NCBI GenBank assembly: GCA_031426915.1
Contig: JASJPB010000038.1
Span: 20,844-84,843 of the forward strand
Source of the DNA: Sulfurimicrobium sp031426915
GTDB taxonomy: Bacteria > Pseudomonadota > Gammaproteobacteria > Burkholderiales > Sulfuricellaceae
DNA length: 64,000 bases
Reading direction: 5' to 3'
Below are positions 50,565 through 58,704 of this stretch, piece after piece; positions within the stretch are counted from its first letter, which is position 1; each line of letters begins with the position of its first letter. The notes under the pieces are model-generated. The model searched no databases. It worked only from the letters and a program-made list of their open reading frames with translations, and was not told the DNA's origin. Both the position numbers and the translations under genes were made by a program.

Positions 50565-53500
50565 TCAGCGGTGGATCGTCGGACGGTCAAGCGAGCCACC
50601 CAGCGTATAATTGCCGCGGACAGTCTTCTTTTTGCTTTCCACCTGGAGCTTCACGGTTCCGGACATTGCGCCCTGCGCGGAAACCTCTGCTCTCCCTTCA
50701 AGCAGCAAACCCGTACCAGCGATTCTGACCTTGTATGCCTGCTTATCGCCCACGGGGTCAAGTTTGAATGTCCAGGAATCGAAAGCCGTCTGCCCGCTAT
50801 AGATCGCCTCAACATCATAATGAATTGTAGATTGCAGATCGAATCCGGCCACCGCACCTCCCTGCAAGGTTGCGGAACCTGTCAGCAAAGCTTGCCTGAA
50901 CAGATGCTCCGGAATCTTCGCCTGCTGGGAAATGGACACTGCGGCATCAAGCTTGCCAGAGATAAACGGTTTTTCGGGTGCAGCCGAGGCAGGCGCGATA
51001 TTCGCCCCTACCACACGCACATCCCCTGCTGCCGACCAGCCCGAACCCCAGGATAGCGTCAGCGACCCGCTCACTTTCCCGCCATGACTGGTCCCGTTCA
51101 ATTCAGCAAAGCGGAGTTGCTGGCCGCTAACCGTGCCCGAAGCCTGCAGCGAATCGACCTTGACGGGAAGGAAGCCAAAGGGGGTAAATTCGCGTGCGCT
51201 TAGCGATACGGCCAGCCCGCCCGGGGCGGGTGAAAAATCAGCTTTCAACGAGCCATCCTCGCTGCCTAGCCAGGCATTTTCAAGACTGCCGGTGTTTGAA
51301 AAGTTGAATTCGCCCCGAAGCGGCGGAAGGGAAACGTCATTTTTCGCAATTTCGATATACCGCAAGGTGACCTGTTGAATCTGGTAAACAGGTTGTTGCT
51401 GCGAACTCCTTGCAGGCCAGGTTGCAACGGTTTCCAGCGAGCCCGCGGCCAAATCCACTCTTTCCATCTCAATCCGTTCAACCCGGCGTTCATTGCCAAG
51501 CAAGGTTCCCCAACCGGCGTAGATACGCGCATCTGCCACGCGAATACCGGACTGGGCCCCAATTTCAATTTGCTTGAGTTTGAGATGAGGCGAGGGAAAG
51601 AAGGCGATATGCAAGGCATTAATCTTTACCGGCTCACCCAGCCTTACGCCTACAAGTTGCTCCAACTGTTTTTGTGCCGATGAGAGCGGCACGAACTGAA
51701 TCCCCGCCAAACCGATTGCAAGCAACAACAGCGCAGCTGCAGCCCCCCATTTAAGCGCCCTTAAAGCCTTGGCCATTCTCAAGCCGGGCTCGATTTCCTC
51801 GCGCTCGTGGGCAGGTTCTATGCGCACGGCCTCTAGCTGAGCAAGACGCTCTGCTTCTTCCTGGGTGAGGCGCACTACTTCTTCCCGGTCTATGCGTTCT
51901 GCCTCCTCGCGAGCCTCGCGCTCGGCTTCCTCACGAGCCAGGCGTTTTGATTCTTCCCGGGCTTTACGCTCGGCTTCTTTATGTGCGAGGCGTTCCGCTT
52001 CTTCACGCGCTTTTTGCGCTGTCTCTTCATGAGCCTTGCGCTCGACTTCTTCGCGGGCGCGGCGTTCTTCCTCTTCCCTGGCTTTGCGTTCCGCCTCTTC
52101 ACGCGCCATGCGCACTGCTTCTTCCCGGGCAAGGCGATCGGCTTCTTTCCTGGCTTTTTGCTCGGACTTTTCGCGTGCCTTGCGTTCGGCTTCTTCCTGG
52201 ATTTTACGTTCGGTCTCTTCGCGTTTCTTGCGCTCGGCCTCTTCCCTGGCCTTGCGTTCCAGCTCCTCTCGGGCCTTACGTTCCTCTTCCTCCCGTGACT
52301 TTCGCTCGGCATCCTCACGAATGCGACGCTCTTCCTTTTCGCGAGCCTCCAGCCTTTTTGCAAGTCTTGCATCGCGAGCTTTGCGTTCTGCTTCTTCCCG
52401 GGCAAGACGCTCGGCCTCTTCGCGAGCTTTTTGCTCCGCCTCTTCGCGCTCCTTGCGCTCAGCTTCCTCGCGGGCGAGGCGTTCTTCCTCTTCCCGTGCC
52501 TGGCGTTCCGCCGCCTCGCGAGCCGTGCGTTCCGCTTCTTCCCGGGCTAAGCGCTCGGCTTCCTCGCGGGCTTTTTGTTCGGCCTCTTCGCGTGCCTTGC
52601 GCTCGGTTTCTTCGCGGGCGAGGCGTTCTTCCTCTTCTCGGGCCTGGCGTTCCGCCGCCTCGCGAGCCATGCGTTCCGCTTCTTCCCGGGCTAGGCGCTC
52701 GGCTTCCTCGCGAGCTTTTTGCTCCGCCTCTTCGCGTGCCTTGCGCTCAGCTTCTTCGCGGGCGAGGCGTTCTTCCTCTTCCCGGGCCTGGCGTTCAGCC
52801 TCTTCGCGCGCCATGTGTTCCGCTTCTTCCCGGGCAAGGCGTTCGGCTTCCTCGCGGGCTTTTTGCTCCGCCTCTTCACGTGCTTTGCGCTCGGCCTCTT
52901 CGCGGGCGAGGCGTTCTTCCTCTTCCCGGGCCTGGCGTTCAGCCTCTTCGCNNNNNNNNNNNNNNNNNNNNNNNNNNNNNNNNNNNNNNNNNNNNNNNNN
53001 NNNNNNNNNNNNNNNNNNNNNNNNNNNNNNNNNNNNNNNNNNNNNNNNNNNTTCCCGGGCAAGGCGTTCGGCTTCCTCGCGGGCTTTTTGCTCCGCCTCT
53101 TCACGTACCTTGCGCTCGGCCTCTTCGCGGGCGAGGCGTTCCTTCTCTTCCCTGGCCTGGCGTTCCGTCGCCTCGCGAGCTTTGCGTTCCGCTTCTTCCC
53201 GCCCCTTTTGCTCAGCCTCTTCCCTTACTCTTTTCTCAATCTGCAGTTGGCGCTCAGCTTCTGCTCTTGCGGCCAATTGCTCGCCTTCCCTGCGAAGTTT
53301 TTCTTCAATATCGTCAAAAGACAATAAATCATCTTCTTCGTCTTTTTCCGCTCCGGTTTTCTGCTTTGCCACTGCGTCCATGTACGCCTGGGTATTCGCG
53401 ACGGTAACGTGCATGCCTTGGGGGGTTTGAGGGGTGGCATTGACCGTGAATTGAGCATTGGGTTTCCAGCATTCGCGAATGAGCCGTTCCTGAAGAAAAC

Positions 53501-53687
53501 CTTCCATTTCGTCCAGGAATTTCTGCTCTTTCATCCCCGATATGGACAGGAGTTGCTCGACAGTGGATTTCCCATCGACTAGCGCCAGCAGCTTTTGGGT
53601 GCTACTGGCAAAAATTCCCCAGCGCCCCTTGGATTCGATAATCCCTTTGGGTGTTTTTTCGAAGATGCTTTGCTTGTCGATCGACAT
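50565..53687 (-). CDS. Membrane protein with very long E/R-rich helix and AsmA-like C-terminus
   Basis: About 1040 codons as assembled, with a 100-N gap. Residues 1-110: a globular start (GRWGIFASSTQKLLALVDGK, SISGMKEQKFLDEMEGFLQE) I do not recognise. About 130-620: near-continuous octapeptides of the type E-E-A-E-R-x-A-R, which favour a single alpha helix with i/i+4 salt bridges. About 640-665: one membrane helix (WGAAAALLLLAIGLAGIQFV) preceded by basic residues, so the helix faces the cytoplasm. About 670-1040: an AsmA/DUF748-like beta-rich periplasmic domain (VGVRLGEPVKINALHIAFFP, PHLKLKQIEIGAQSGIRVAD, ending VRGNYTLGGSLDRPTIHR). Function unknown. Repeat number cannot be trusted because of the gap. 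Confidence 0.8.
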   Translation of the reverse strand: MSIDKQSIFEKTPKGIIESKGRWGIFASSTQKLLALVDGKSTVEQLLSISGMKEQKFLDEMEGFLQERLIRECWKPNAQFTVNATPQTPQGMHVTVANTQAYMDAVAKQKTGAEKDEEDDLLSFDDIEEKLRREGEQLAARAEAERQLQIEKRVREEAEQKGREEAERKAREATERQAREEKERLAREEAERKVREEAEQKAREEAERLAREXXXXXXXXXXXXXXXXXXXXXXXXXXXXXXXXXXEEAERQAREEEERLAREEAERKAREEAEQKAREEAERLAREEAEHMAREEAERQAREEEERLAREEAERKAREEAEQKAREEAERLAREEAERMAREAAERQAREEEERLAREETERKAREEAEQKAREEAERLAREEAERTAREAAERQAREEEERLAREEAERKEREEAEQKAREEAERLAREEAERKARDARLAKRLEAREKEERRIREDAERKSREEEERKAREELERKAREEAERKKREETERKIQEEAERKAREKSEQKARKEADRLAREEAVRMAREEAERKAREEEERRAREEVERKAHEETAQKAREEAERLAHKEAERKAREESKRLAREEAEREAREEAERIDREEVVRLTQEEAERLAQLEAVRIEPAHEREEIEPGLRMAKALRALKWGAAAALLLLAIGLAGIQFVPLSSAQKQLEQLVGVRLGEPVKINALHIAFFPSPHLKLKQIEIGAQSGIRVADARIYAGWGTLLGNERRVERIEMERVDLAAGSLETVATWPARSSQQQPVYQIQQVTLRYIEIAKNDVSLPPLRGEFNFSNTGSLENAWLGSEDGSLKADFSPAPGGLAVSLSAREFTPFGFLPVKVDSLQASGTVSGQQLRFAELNGTSHGGKVSGSLTLSWGSGWSAAGDVRVVGANIAPASAAPEKPFISGKLDAAVSISQQAKIPEHLFRQALLTGSATLQGGAVAGFDLQSTIHYDVEAIYSGQTAFDSWTFKLDPVGDKQAYKVRIAGTGLLLEGRAEVSAQGAMSGTVKLQVESKKKTVRGNYTLGGSLDRPTIHR
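52377..53190 (-). repeat. 144-bp tandem repeat (48 residues, six octapeptides)
   Basis: The string AGGCGTTCTT recurs on the plus strand at 52477, 52621, 52765 and 52909, spaced exactly 144 bases; a variant copy lies after the N gap at 53134. Each unit encodes six octapeptides. Divergence between units is mostly synonymous, so the array is young or kept alike by recombination. Looser octapeptide repeats extend left to about 51810. Confidence 0.9.
52952..53051. other. Assembly gap of 100 N
   Basis: Exactly 100 unknown bases inside the 144-bp repeat array, the conventional size for a gap of unknown length. The flanking repeat phases differ by 225 bases (52909 to 53134), that is 144 + 81, so a gap in phase would be 19 bases plus a multiple of 144; the reading frame is kept by either value. 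Confidence 0.97.
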
Positions 53688-53759
53688 GTTTCTTAATCCG
53701 GACGGATGAGATCAGACGCTGTTCACTTCCATTCTACGCCAAACGTCGTACGAATGAGG

Positions 53760-53788
53760 AGGGGCTTTTTCACTAGCTGACAGCCCCT
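53760..53788 (-). terminator. Possible terminator after def
   Basis: AGGGGCT (53760-53766) and AGCCCCT (53782-53788) form a 7-bp stem with a 15-base loop just after the def stop. There is no T run after it on the minus strand, so an intrinsic terminator is only possible. Confidence 0.35.
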
Positions 53789-53794
53789 TTCAGC

Positions 53795-54325
53795 CTATTC
53801 TTCCGGAATGGAATTGTTCGGAAACAGTACCTCGGTAAAACCAAATTTCCTCATATCCCTGATCCGCATGGGGTAGAGAATGCCTTGCAAATGGTCGCAC
53901 TCATGCTGCACCACCCGCGCATGAAAACCTGAAACCGTGCGGTCGACAGGTTTGCCGTGCTGATCAAATCCCTGATAACGCAGATGTTCATAACGCGGCA
54001 CCAGGCCACGCATGCCGGGAACGGAAAGGCAGCCTTCCCAGTCCTCCGTCATCTCGTCTCCAAGCGGCGTCAGTAGCGGGTTCAGCAGAACCGTATAGGG
54101 TACTGGCGCAACCTCCGGGTAACGAGAGTTGTGCTCGAAACCGAAAACAACGACCTGCACACCTGCCCCAATCTGCGGCGCGGCGAGCCCGACTCCGTCG
54201 AGCGCGCGCATGGTGTCATGCATGTCGTCGAGAAGCTGGTGCAACTCGGCGCTGTCGAAGACCGCCACCGGCGTTGCAATTTCCAGCAGGCGAGAGTCGC
54301 CCATTTTCAGCACGGGTTGGATCAT
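53795..54325 (-). CDS. def: Peptide deformylase
   Basis: Fe/Zn hydrolase that removes the formyl group of nascent proteins before Met removal. 176 residues with all three motifs: GVGLAAPQIG (I), EGCLSVPG (II, metal Cys) and QHECDHLQG (III, H-E-x-x-H). ATGA overlap with the phosphorylase gene upstream. The short Glu-rich end is normal. The placement outside a def-fmt operon suggests that this may be a second, PDF-type paralogue of the cell. Confidence 0.95.
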   Translation of the reverse strand: MIQPVLKMGDSRLLEIATPVAVFDSAELHQLLDDMHDTMRALDGVGLAAPQIGAGVQVVVFGFEHNSRYPEVAPVPYTVLLNPLLTPLGDEMTEDWEGCLSVPGMRGLVPRYEHLRYQGFDQHGKPVDRTVSGFHARVVQHECDHLQGILYPMRIRDMRKFGFTEVLFPNNSIPEE

Positions 54326-55071
54326 GTTGCGCCGTGGATATCCGCCAACTGTTCCAGTACCGCGCGCACCCTTTTCATGGCATGATCCAAGATCAGACTC
54401 ACTTCATCATAAGGGATCGCTTTGGCGCTTGAGCCGCGGCCCGCAGCATGGTTGGCGACCACCGTCACCGCTGCGTAGCACAGGCCGATTTCCTTGGCCA
54501 GCGCAGCTTCCGGCATGCCGGTCATGCCCACCATGGTGGCCCCATCCCGTTCCAGGCGATTGATTTCAGCCGCTGTTTCCAGACGCGGGCCCTGCACCGC
54601 GGCATACACGCCGCCATCGACAAGATTTTCGCCCGCCATGCGGCCGGCTTGCATGCACAAATGCCGCATGCTGTCGCAATAGGGCCAGGTGAAGTCCATG
54701 TGCGCCACCGTATTGCTGTTGCCATCATGGTAGGTGGTTTTGCGGCCCCAGGTGTAGTCGATAATCTGGTCCGGGATGGCGATGGCCCCCGGCAACAGGT
54801 CGGCATGAATCCCGCCCACGGTAGCGACCGAAACCACGTCCTTTACCCCCTGCTCGTGCAGCGCCCACATATTGGCCCGGTAATTCACCTCGTGTGGTGG
54901 AATGGTATGGCCATAGCCATGGCGCGCCAGGAACACCACTTCACGCTCCTTGATCCTGCCGAAAGTCAGTGCTCCGGAGGGGTCGCCGTAGGGAGTGCGC
55001 ACCACCTTGCGCGAGGTGATTTCAAGATTCTCCATGTGAGTCAGGCCGGAGCCGCCGATAATCGCGAGCAT
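54322..55071 (-). CDS. mtnP: S-methyl-5'-thioinosine/thioadenosine phosphorylase
   Basis: Purine nucleoside phosphorylase family 2 enzyme of methylthioadenosine salvage. 249 residues: MLAIIGGSGLTHMENLEITS, FLARHGYGHTIPPHEVNYRA (phosphate site), ATVGGIHADLLPGAIAIPDQ, GPRLETAAEINRLERDGATM and VGMTGMPEAALAKEIGLCYA. Gammaproteobacterial and betaproteobacterial members of this type act on methylthioinosine; the MTA/MTI choice depends on a few residues I cannot judge reliably. Coupled to def by ATGA. Confidence 0.88.
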   Translation of the reverse strand: MLAIIGGSGLTHMENLEITSRKVVRTPYGDPSGALTFGRIKEREVVFLARHGYGHTIPPHEVNYRANMWALHEQGVKDVVSVATVGGIHADLLPGAIAIPDQIIDYTWGRKTTYHDGNSNTVAHMDFTWPYCDSMRHLCMQAGRMAGENLVDGGVYAAVQGPRLETAAEINRLERDGATMVGMTGMPEAALAKEIGLCYAAVTVVANHAAGRGSSAKAIPYDEVSLILDHAMKRVRAVLEQLADIHGAT

Positions 55072-55165
55072 ATTTATCCTAGAAAATTCAGTTAACCACA
55101 GGGCACGCCAGGATCACCATGTAGTACAGTAGACAGCTTGAAACGCCACTTGAAACCCCTCCCGG

Positions 55166-55187
55166 CCTCCCCTTTTGTCAGGGGAGG
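55166..55187. repeat. REP-like palindrome between hpt and mtnP
   Basis: CCTCCCC (55166-55172), 8 bases, GGGGAGG (55181-55187), embedded in the CTCCC/GGGAG-rich kind of sequence typical of dispersed bacterial palindromes. There is no T tract on either strand. A related palindrome occurs inside smc at 61720. Confidence 0.5.
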
Positions 55188-55246
55188 AGACAACCGGCTT
55201 TCCCCAGGCTTTCCCCGTGTATCCCGTGGTAAAAAGCTGTGTTGGT

Positions 55247-55795
55247 TTATTCCTGTTTCAACGCATAAATCGACGGCAAATTGCGCCACGCGCCATAAGC
55301 ATCCATGCCGAAGCCGAACACAAAGCGGTTGGGCACCGTGATCCCCACGAAATCCGCCTGCATGGGTTTGGGCCTGCCAGTTTCCTTTTCCGCGAACACC
55401 GCGCTATAAAACGCCTTCGCACCCAGCGCCATGAGCTTGTCGCGAATCGCCACCATGGTATGGCCTTCATCCAGAATATCGTCCACCACCAGCACCACGC
55501 GCCCGGCCACGTTTTCCCGCGGCAGCGCCTTCCACTCGATGCTGCCGCCCTGGGTTTCATTGCCGTAGCGGGAGACGTGAATATAGTCAAAATCCAGCGG
55601 AAAATGGAGCAAGGGAAGCAACTGGCCGGTGAACACCACCGCCCCGCCCATCACCGAAAGCACCAGGGGCTGGGATTCGCCAAGACTGGCGCTGATTTCC
55701 CCCGCCAGACGTTGCACCGCAGCGGTTACATCCTCGGCGGGACAAATCTGCTCCGCGCTTTCCAGCATGCTCCAGGCTTCCGGGGCAGAGATCAT
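55247..55795 (-). CDS. hpt: Hypoxanthine-guanine phosphoribosyltransferase
   Basis: Purine salvage: transfers ribose-5-phosphate from PRPP to hypoxanthine or guanine. 182 residues from the ATG at 55795; a longer open frame to 56326 is a shadow of galU. Seen: VVLVVDDILDEGHTMVAI, the PRPP loop, and LVLSVMGGAVVFTGQLLPLL; VGITVPNRFVFGFGMDAYG closes the site. Overlaps the galU stop as ATGA. Next to the methylthioinosine phosphorylase it makes a purine salvage pair, since that enzyme yields hypoxanthine. Confidence 0.92.
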   Translation of the reverse strand: MISAPEAWSMLESAEQICPAEDVTAAVQRLAGEISASLGESQPLVLSVMGGAVVFTGQLLPLLHFPLDFDYIHVSRYGNETQGGSIEWKALPRENVAGRVVLVVDDILDEGHTMVAIRDKLMALGAKAFYSAVFAEKETGRPKPMQADFVGITVPNRFVFGFGMDAYGAWRNLPSIYALKQE

Positions 55796-56673
55796 GCCGA
55801 GCCTCCTGCCGCCAGCGCGCTCAGGTAGGCGGCAAACTCGTGTTTCAGCTCCGGGTGTTTCAGTGCGTGTTCCACCGTCGCCTTGAGATAACCCAGTTTG
55901 CTGCCGCAATCGTAGCGGATGCCGTCGAACAGATAGGCCAGCACCTGCTGTTCCTTGAGCAGCGAGGCAATGGCATCGGTAAGCTGGATTTCGCCGCCGG
56001 CACCGGCCTGGACCTGTTCCAGGTGGTGAAAGATGCGCGGCGTGAGGATGTAGCGCCCCACCACGCCCAGCGTGGAGGGCGCCTTTTCCGGCGCCGGTTT
56101 TTCCACGATGCTGTCGACCTTGAAAATCTGCTCCGAAAGGGGCTGGGCAGCAACGATCCCGTATTGCGAAGTTTCTTCCCGCGCCACGTTTTGCACCCCC
56201 AGCACCGAGCACTGGTAATAGCTGAACTTGTCCACCATCTGCTTCATCACCGGCACATCGGCGTCGATCAGGTCGTCGGCCAGGATCACCGCGAACGGAT
56301 CGTCGCCGATCACCGGCCTGGCGCACAACACCGCGTGGCCCAGACCCAGCGCTTCGGTCTGGCGGATGTAAATGCAGGACACGTGAGCGGGAATGACATC
56401 ACGTATCACCTCCAGCATCTTGGTCTTGCCCTTGGCTTCCAGCTCGGCTTCCATTTCATAAGCCTTGTCGAAATGATCCTCGATGGCGCGTTTGTTGCGG
56501 CCGGTAATGAACACCAGGTCGGTGATCCCCGCCGCGATGGCCTCTTCCACCGCGTACTGGATCAGCGGCTTGTCCACCACCGGCAGCATTTCCTTGGGAC
56601 TGGCCTTGGTGGCGGGGAGGAAGCGGGTGCCCAGGCCTGCGACCGGGAACACGGCTTTGGTGATTTTCTGCAT
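55792..56673 (-). CDS. galU: UTP-glucose-1-phosphate uridylyltransferase
   Basis: Makes UDP-glucose for LPS, capsule and glycan synthesis. 293 residues: KAVFPVAGLGTRFLPATKAS with the nucleotide-binding GLGTRFLPATK, PKEMLPVVDKPLIQYAVEEA, AVILADDLIDADVP (UTP/Mg) and VVEKPAPEKAPS-type region. Starts 3 bases after the ligA stop. Could supply UDP-sugars to the island's transferases. Confidence 0.96.
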   Translation of the reverse strand: MQKITKAVFPVAGLGTRFLPATKASPKEMLPVVDKPLIQYAVEEAIAAGITDLVFITGRNKRAIEDHFDKAYEMEAELEAKGKTKMLEVIRDVIPAHVSCIYIRQTEALGLGHAVLCARPVIGDDPFAVILADDLIDADVPVMKQMVDKFSYYQCSVLGVQNVAREETSQYGIVAAQPLSEQIFKVDSIVEKPAPEKAPSTLGVVGRYILTPRIFHHLEQVQAGAGGEIQLTDAIASLLKEQQVLAYLFDGIRYDCGSKLGYLKATVEHALKHPELKHEFAAYLSALAAGGSA

Positions 56674-56676
56674 CGT

Positions 56677-58704
56677 TTATCCTTTGAGTAACCCCAACAA
56701 TCCTTCTTCATCCAGAATCGGGATACCTAGTTCCATTGCCTTGTCGTACTTGCTGCCCGGCTCCGCTCCCGCAACCACGTAGTCGGTCTTCTTCGACACG
56801 CTGCCCGTCACCTTGCCGCCCTGGGCCTCGATCTGCTCCCTGGCCTGATCCCGGCTCAGATTGGGCAGGGTGCCTGTGAGCACGAAAATCTTGCCGAGCA
56901 GCGCGCCGGCAATGGGCGCGGCCCCCTCCCCCTCTTCCCAGCGCACCCCGGCGCCGCGTAGTTGCTCGATCACCTCGCGGTTATGCGGTTCGGCCATGAA
57001 CTGCAAAATATTTTCCGCCACGATCGGGCCGATGTCCGCCACCTGCTGAAGTTCGGCCTCGTCCGCACCCATCAGGCGCTCCAGACTGCCGAAATGGCGC
57101 GCCAGCTCTTTGGCGGTGGCTTCACCCACGTTGCGGATGCCCAACGCGTAGACAAAGCGCGCCAGGGTCGTATTTTTGCTGTTTTCTATCCCTGCCAGCA
57201 CGTTGTGCGCGGACTTCTCCGCCATGCGATCCAGACTGGCCAGGGCCAATACGCCCAGCTTGTATAGATCGGCCGGATTATTGATGACGCCGGTGTCCAC
57301 CAGTTGTTCCACCAGCTTGTAGCCCAGGCCCTCGATATCCATGGCGCGACGGCTGGCAAAATGCAGGATTGCCTGCTTGCGCTGCGCCGGGCAGAACAGC
57401 CCGCCACTGCAGCGCACTACCGCTTCTTCCGGGTCGCGCACCACGTGCGAGCCGCACACCGGGCAATGCGGAAATTTTTCCAGAATATCGAAGCGGCTCG
57501 GCTCGGGCTGCGGACGCTTTTCTGCAACCACCGCAACCACTTCCGGGATCACGTCGCCGGCACGGCGCACGATGACCGTATCGCCCACCCGTACATCCTT
57601 GCGGTCGATTTCATCCTGGTTATGCAGGGTCGCATTGGATACCGTCACGCCGCCCACGAATACCGGCTTCAACCGAGCCACCGGCGTCAGCGCGCCGGTA
57701 CGGCCCACCTGGACGTCGATGCCCACTACTTCGGTCAGCGCCTCCTGGGCGGGAAACTTGTGGGCGACGGCCCAGCGCGGCGCGCGGGAAACGAACCCGA
57801 GCTGTTCCTGCTGCCTGAGGTCATCGACCTTGTACACCACGCCGTCAATCTCATAGGGCAGGCTGTCGCGCCTGGCGCCAATGTCCTGGTAATAGCCCAG
57901 CAACCCTTCCACGCCGCGCACCACCTTGCGCTCGGAACAAACCGGAAACCTGAGCGCGGCAAGAAAATCCATGGTTTCACCGTAGCGGCTGAATTGCGGC
58001 CCGCCTTCCAGCGTGCCTATGCCATAGGCAAAAAAGGTCAAACGGCGGCTGGCGGTAATGCGCGAGTCGAGCTGGCGCAATGCACCCGCTGCGGCGTTGC
58101 GCGGGTTGGCGAACTCCTTTTCGCCCCGGTCGCGCTGGTTCTGGTTCAGCCTGGCGAAATCCGCCTTCAACATCACCACCTCGCCGCGCACTTCCATCAA
58201 TGCAGGCACAACGGAACCATGCAGGCCGAGGGGAATGGCCTTGATGGTGCGCAGATTGGCGCTCACGTCCTCGCCGGTATAGCCGTCGCCGCGCGTCGCG
58301 CCTGTGACCAGCACCCCGTTCCGGTAAGTCAGGCTGATCGCCAAACCGTCGAACTTGGGTTCCACGGCATACTCGATATCGCCATCGCCCAGACCCTCGC
58401 GCGCGCGGCGGTCGAAGGCCGCGACTTCTTCATCCGCGAAAGCGTTGTTGAGGGACAGCATCGGCGCACCATGCAGCACCTGGGAAAACGCCGCCAGCGG
58501 CACGGCGCCAACCCGCTGGGTGGGCGAATCCACGGTCAGCAGTTCGGGATATTGCGCCTCGATCTGTTGCAATTCGCGGAACAGCCGGTCGTACTCGGCA
58601 TCGGGAATGGTCGGTGCATCGAGCACGTAGTAGAGGTAATTGTGGCGCTCGAGTTCCTCGCGCAGCGCCTGGGCGCGCCCGACGACCTGACTGGGCAGGC
58701 CCAT
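56677..58704 (-). CDS. ligA: NAD-dependent DNA ligase
   Basis: Joins nicked DNA in replication and repair. 675 residues with an N-terminal Ia domain (LERHNYLYYVLDAPTIPDAE), the adenylation motif VEPKFDGLAISLTY with the nucleophilic Lys (about residue 116), motif RGEVVMLKADFA, the zinc finger (CPVCGSHVVRDPEEAVVRCSG split pattern with later C), HhH repeats and a C-terminal BRCT domain (GKIFVLTGTLPNLSRDQARE). TGATG overlap with the zipA stop. Standard length. Confidence 0.97.
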   Translation of the reverse strand: MGLPSQVVGRAQALREELERHNYLYYVLDAPTIPDAEYDRLFRELQQIEAQYPELLTVDSPTQRVGAVPLAAFSQVLHGAPMLSLNNAFADEEVAAFDRRAREGLGDGDIEYAVEPKFDGLAISLTYRNGVLVTGATRGDGYTGEDVSANLRTIKAIPLGLHGSVVPALMEVRGEVVMLKADFARLNQNQRDRGEKEFANPRNAAAGALRQLDSRITASRRLTFFAYGIGTLEGGPQFSRYGETMDFLAALRFPVCSERKVVRGVEGLLGYYQDIGARRDSLPYEIDGVVYKVDDLRQQEQLGFVSRAPRWAVAHKFPAQEALTEVVGIDVQVGRTGALTPVARLKPVFVGGVTVSNATLHNQDEIDRKDVRVGDTVIVRRAGDVIPEVVAVVAEKRPQPEPSRFDILEKFPHCPVCGSHVVRDPEEAVVRCSGGLFCPAQRKQAILHFASRRAMDIEGLGYKLVEQLVDTGVINNPADLYKLGVLALASLDRMAEKSAHNVLAGIENSKNTTLARFVYALGIRNVGEATAKELARHFGSLERLMGADEAELQQVADIGPIVAENILQFMAEPHNREVIEQLRGAGVRWEEGEGAAPIAGALLGKIFVLTGTLPNLSRDQAREQIEAQGGKVTGSVSKKTDYVVAGAEPGSKYDKAMELGIPILDEEGLLGLLKG

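Noticed and set aside
52952..53051. N run as a possible mobile element junction
   Set aside because: Exactly 100 N inside a tandem repeat is an assembly gap; both sides continue the same repeat.
51947..53407. Long plus-strand open frames across the repeat gene
   Set aside because: They are products of the E/R-rich octapeptide coding on the other strand; the translations are Pro/Leu/Arg or Ser/Arg repeats with no start context, and the minus frame has domains at both ends.
55247..56326. 359-codon version of hpt
   Set aside because: The first 177 codons are a shadow of galU; the ATG at 55795 overlapping the galU stop is the natural start.
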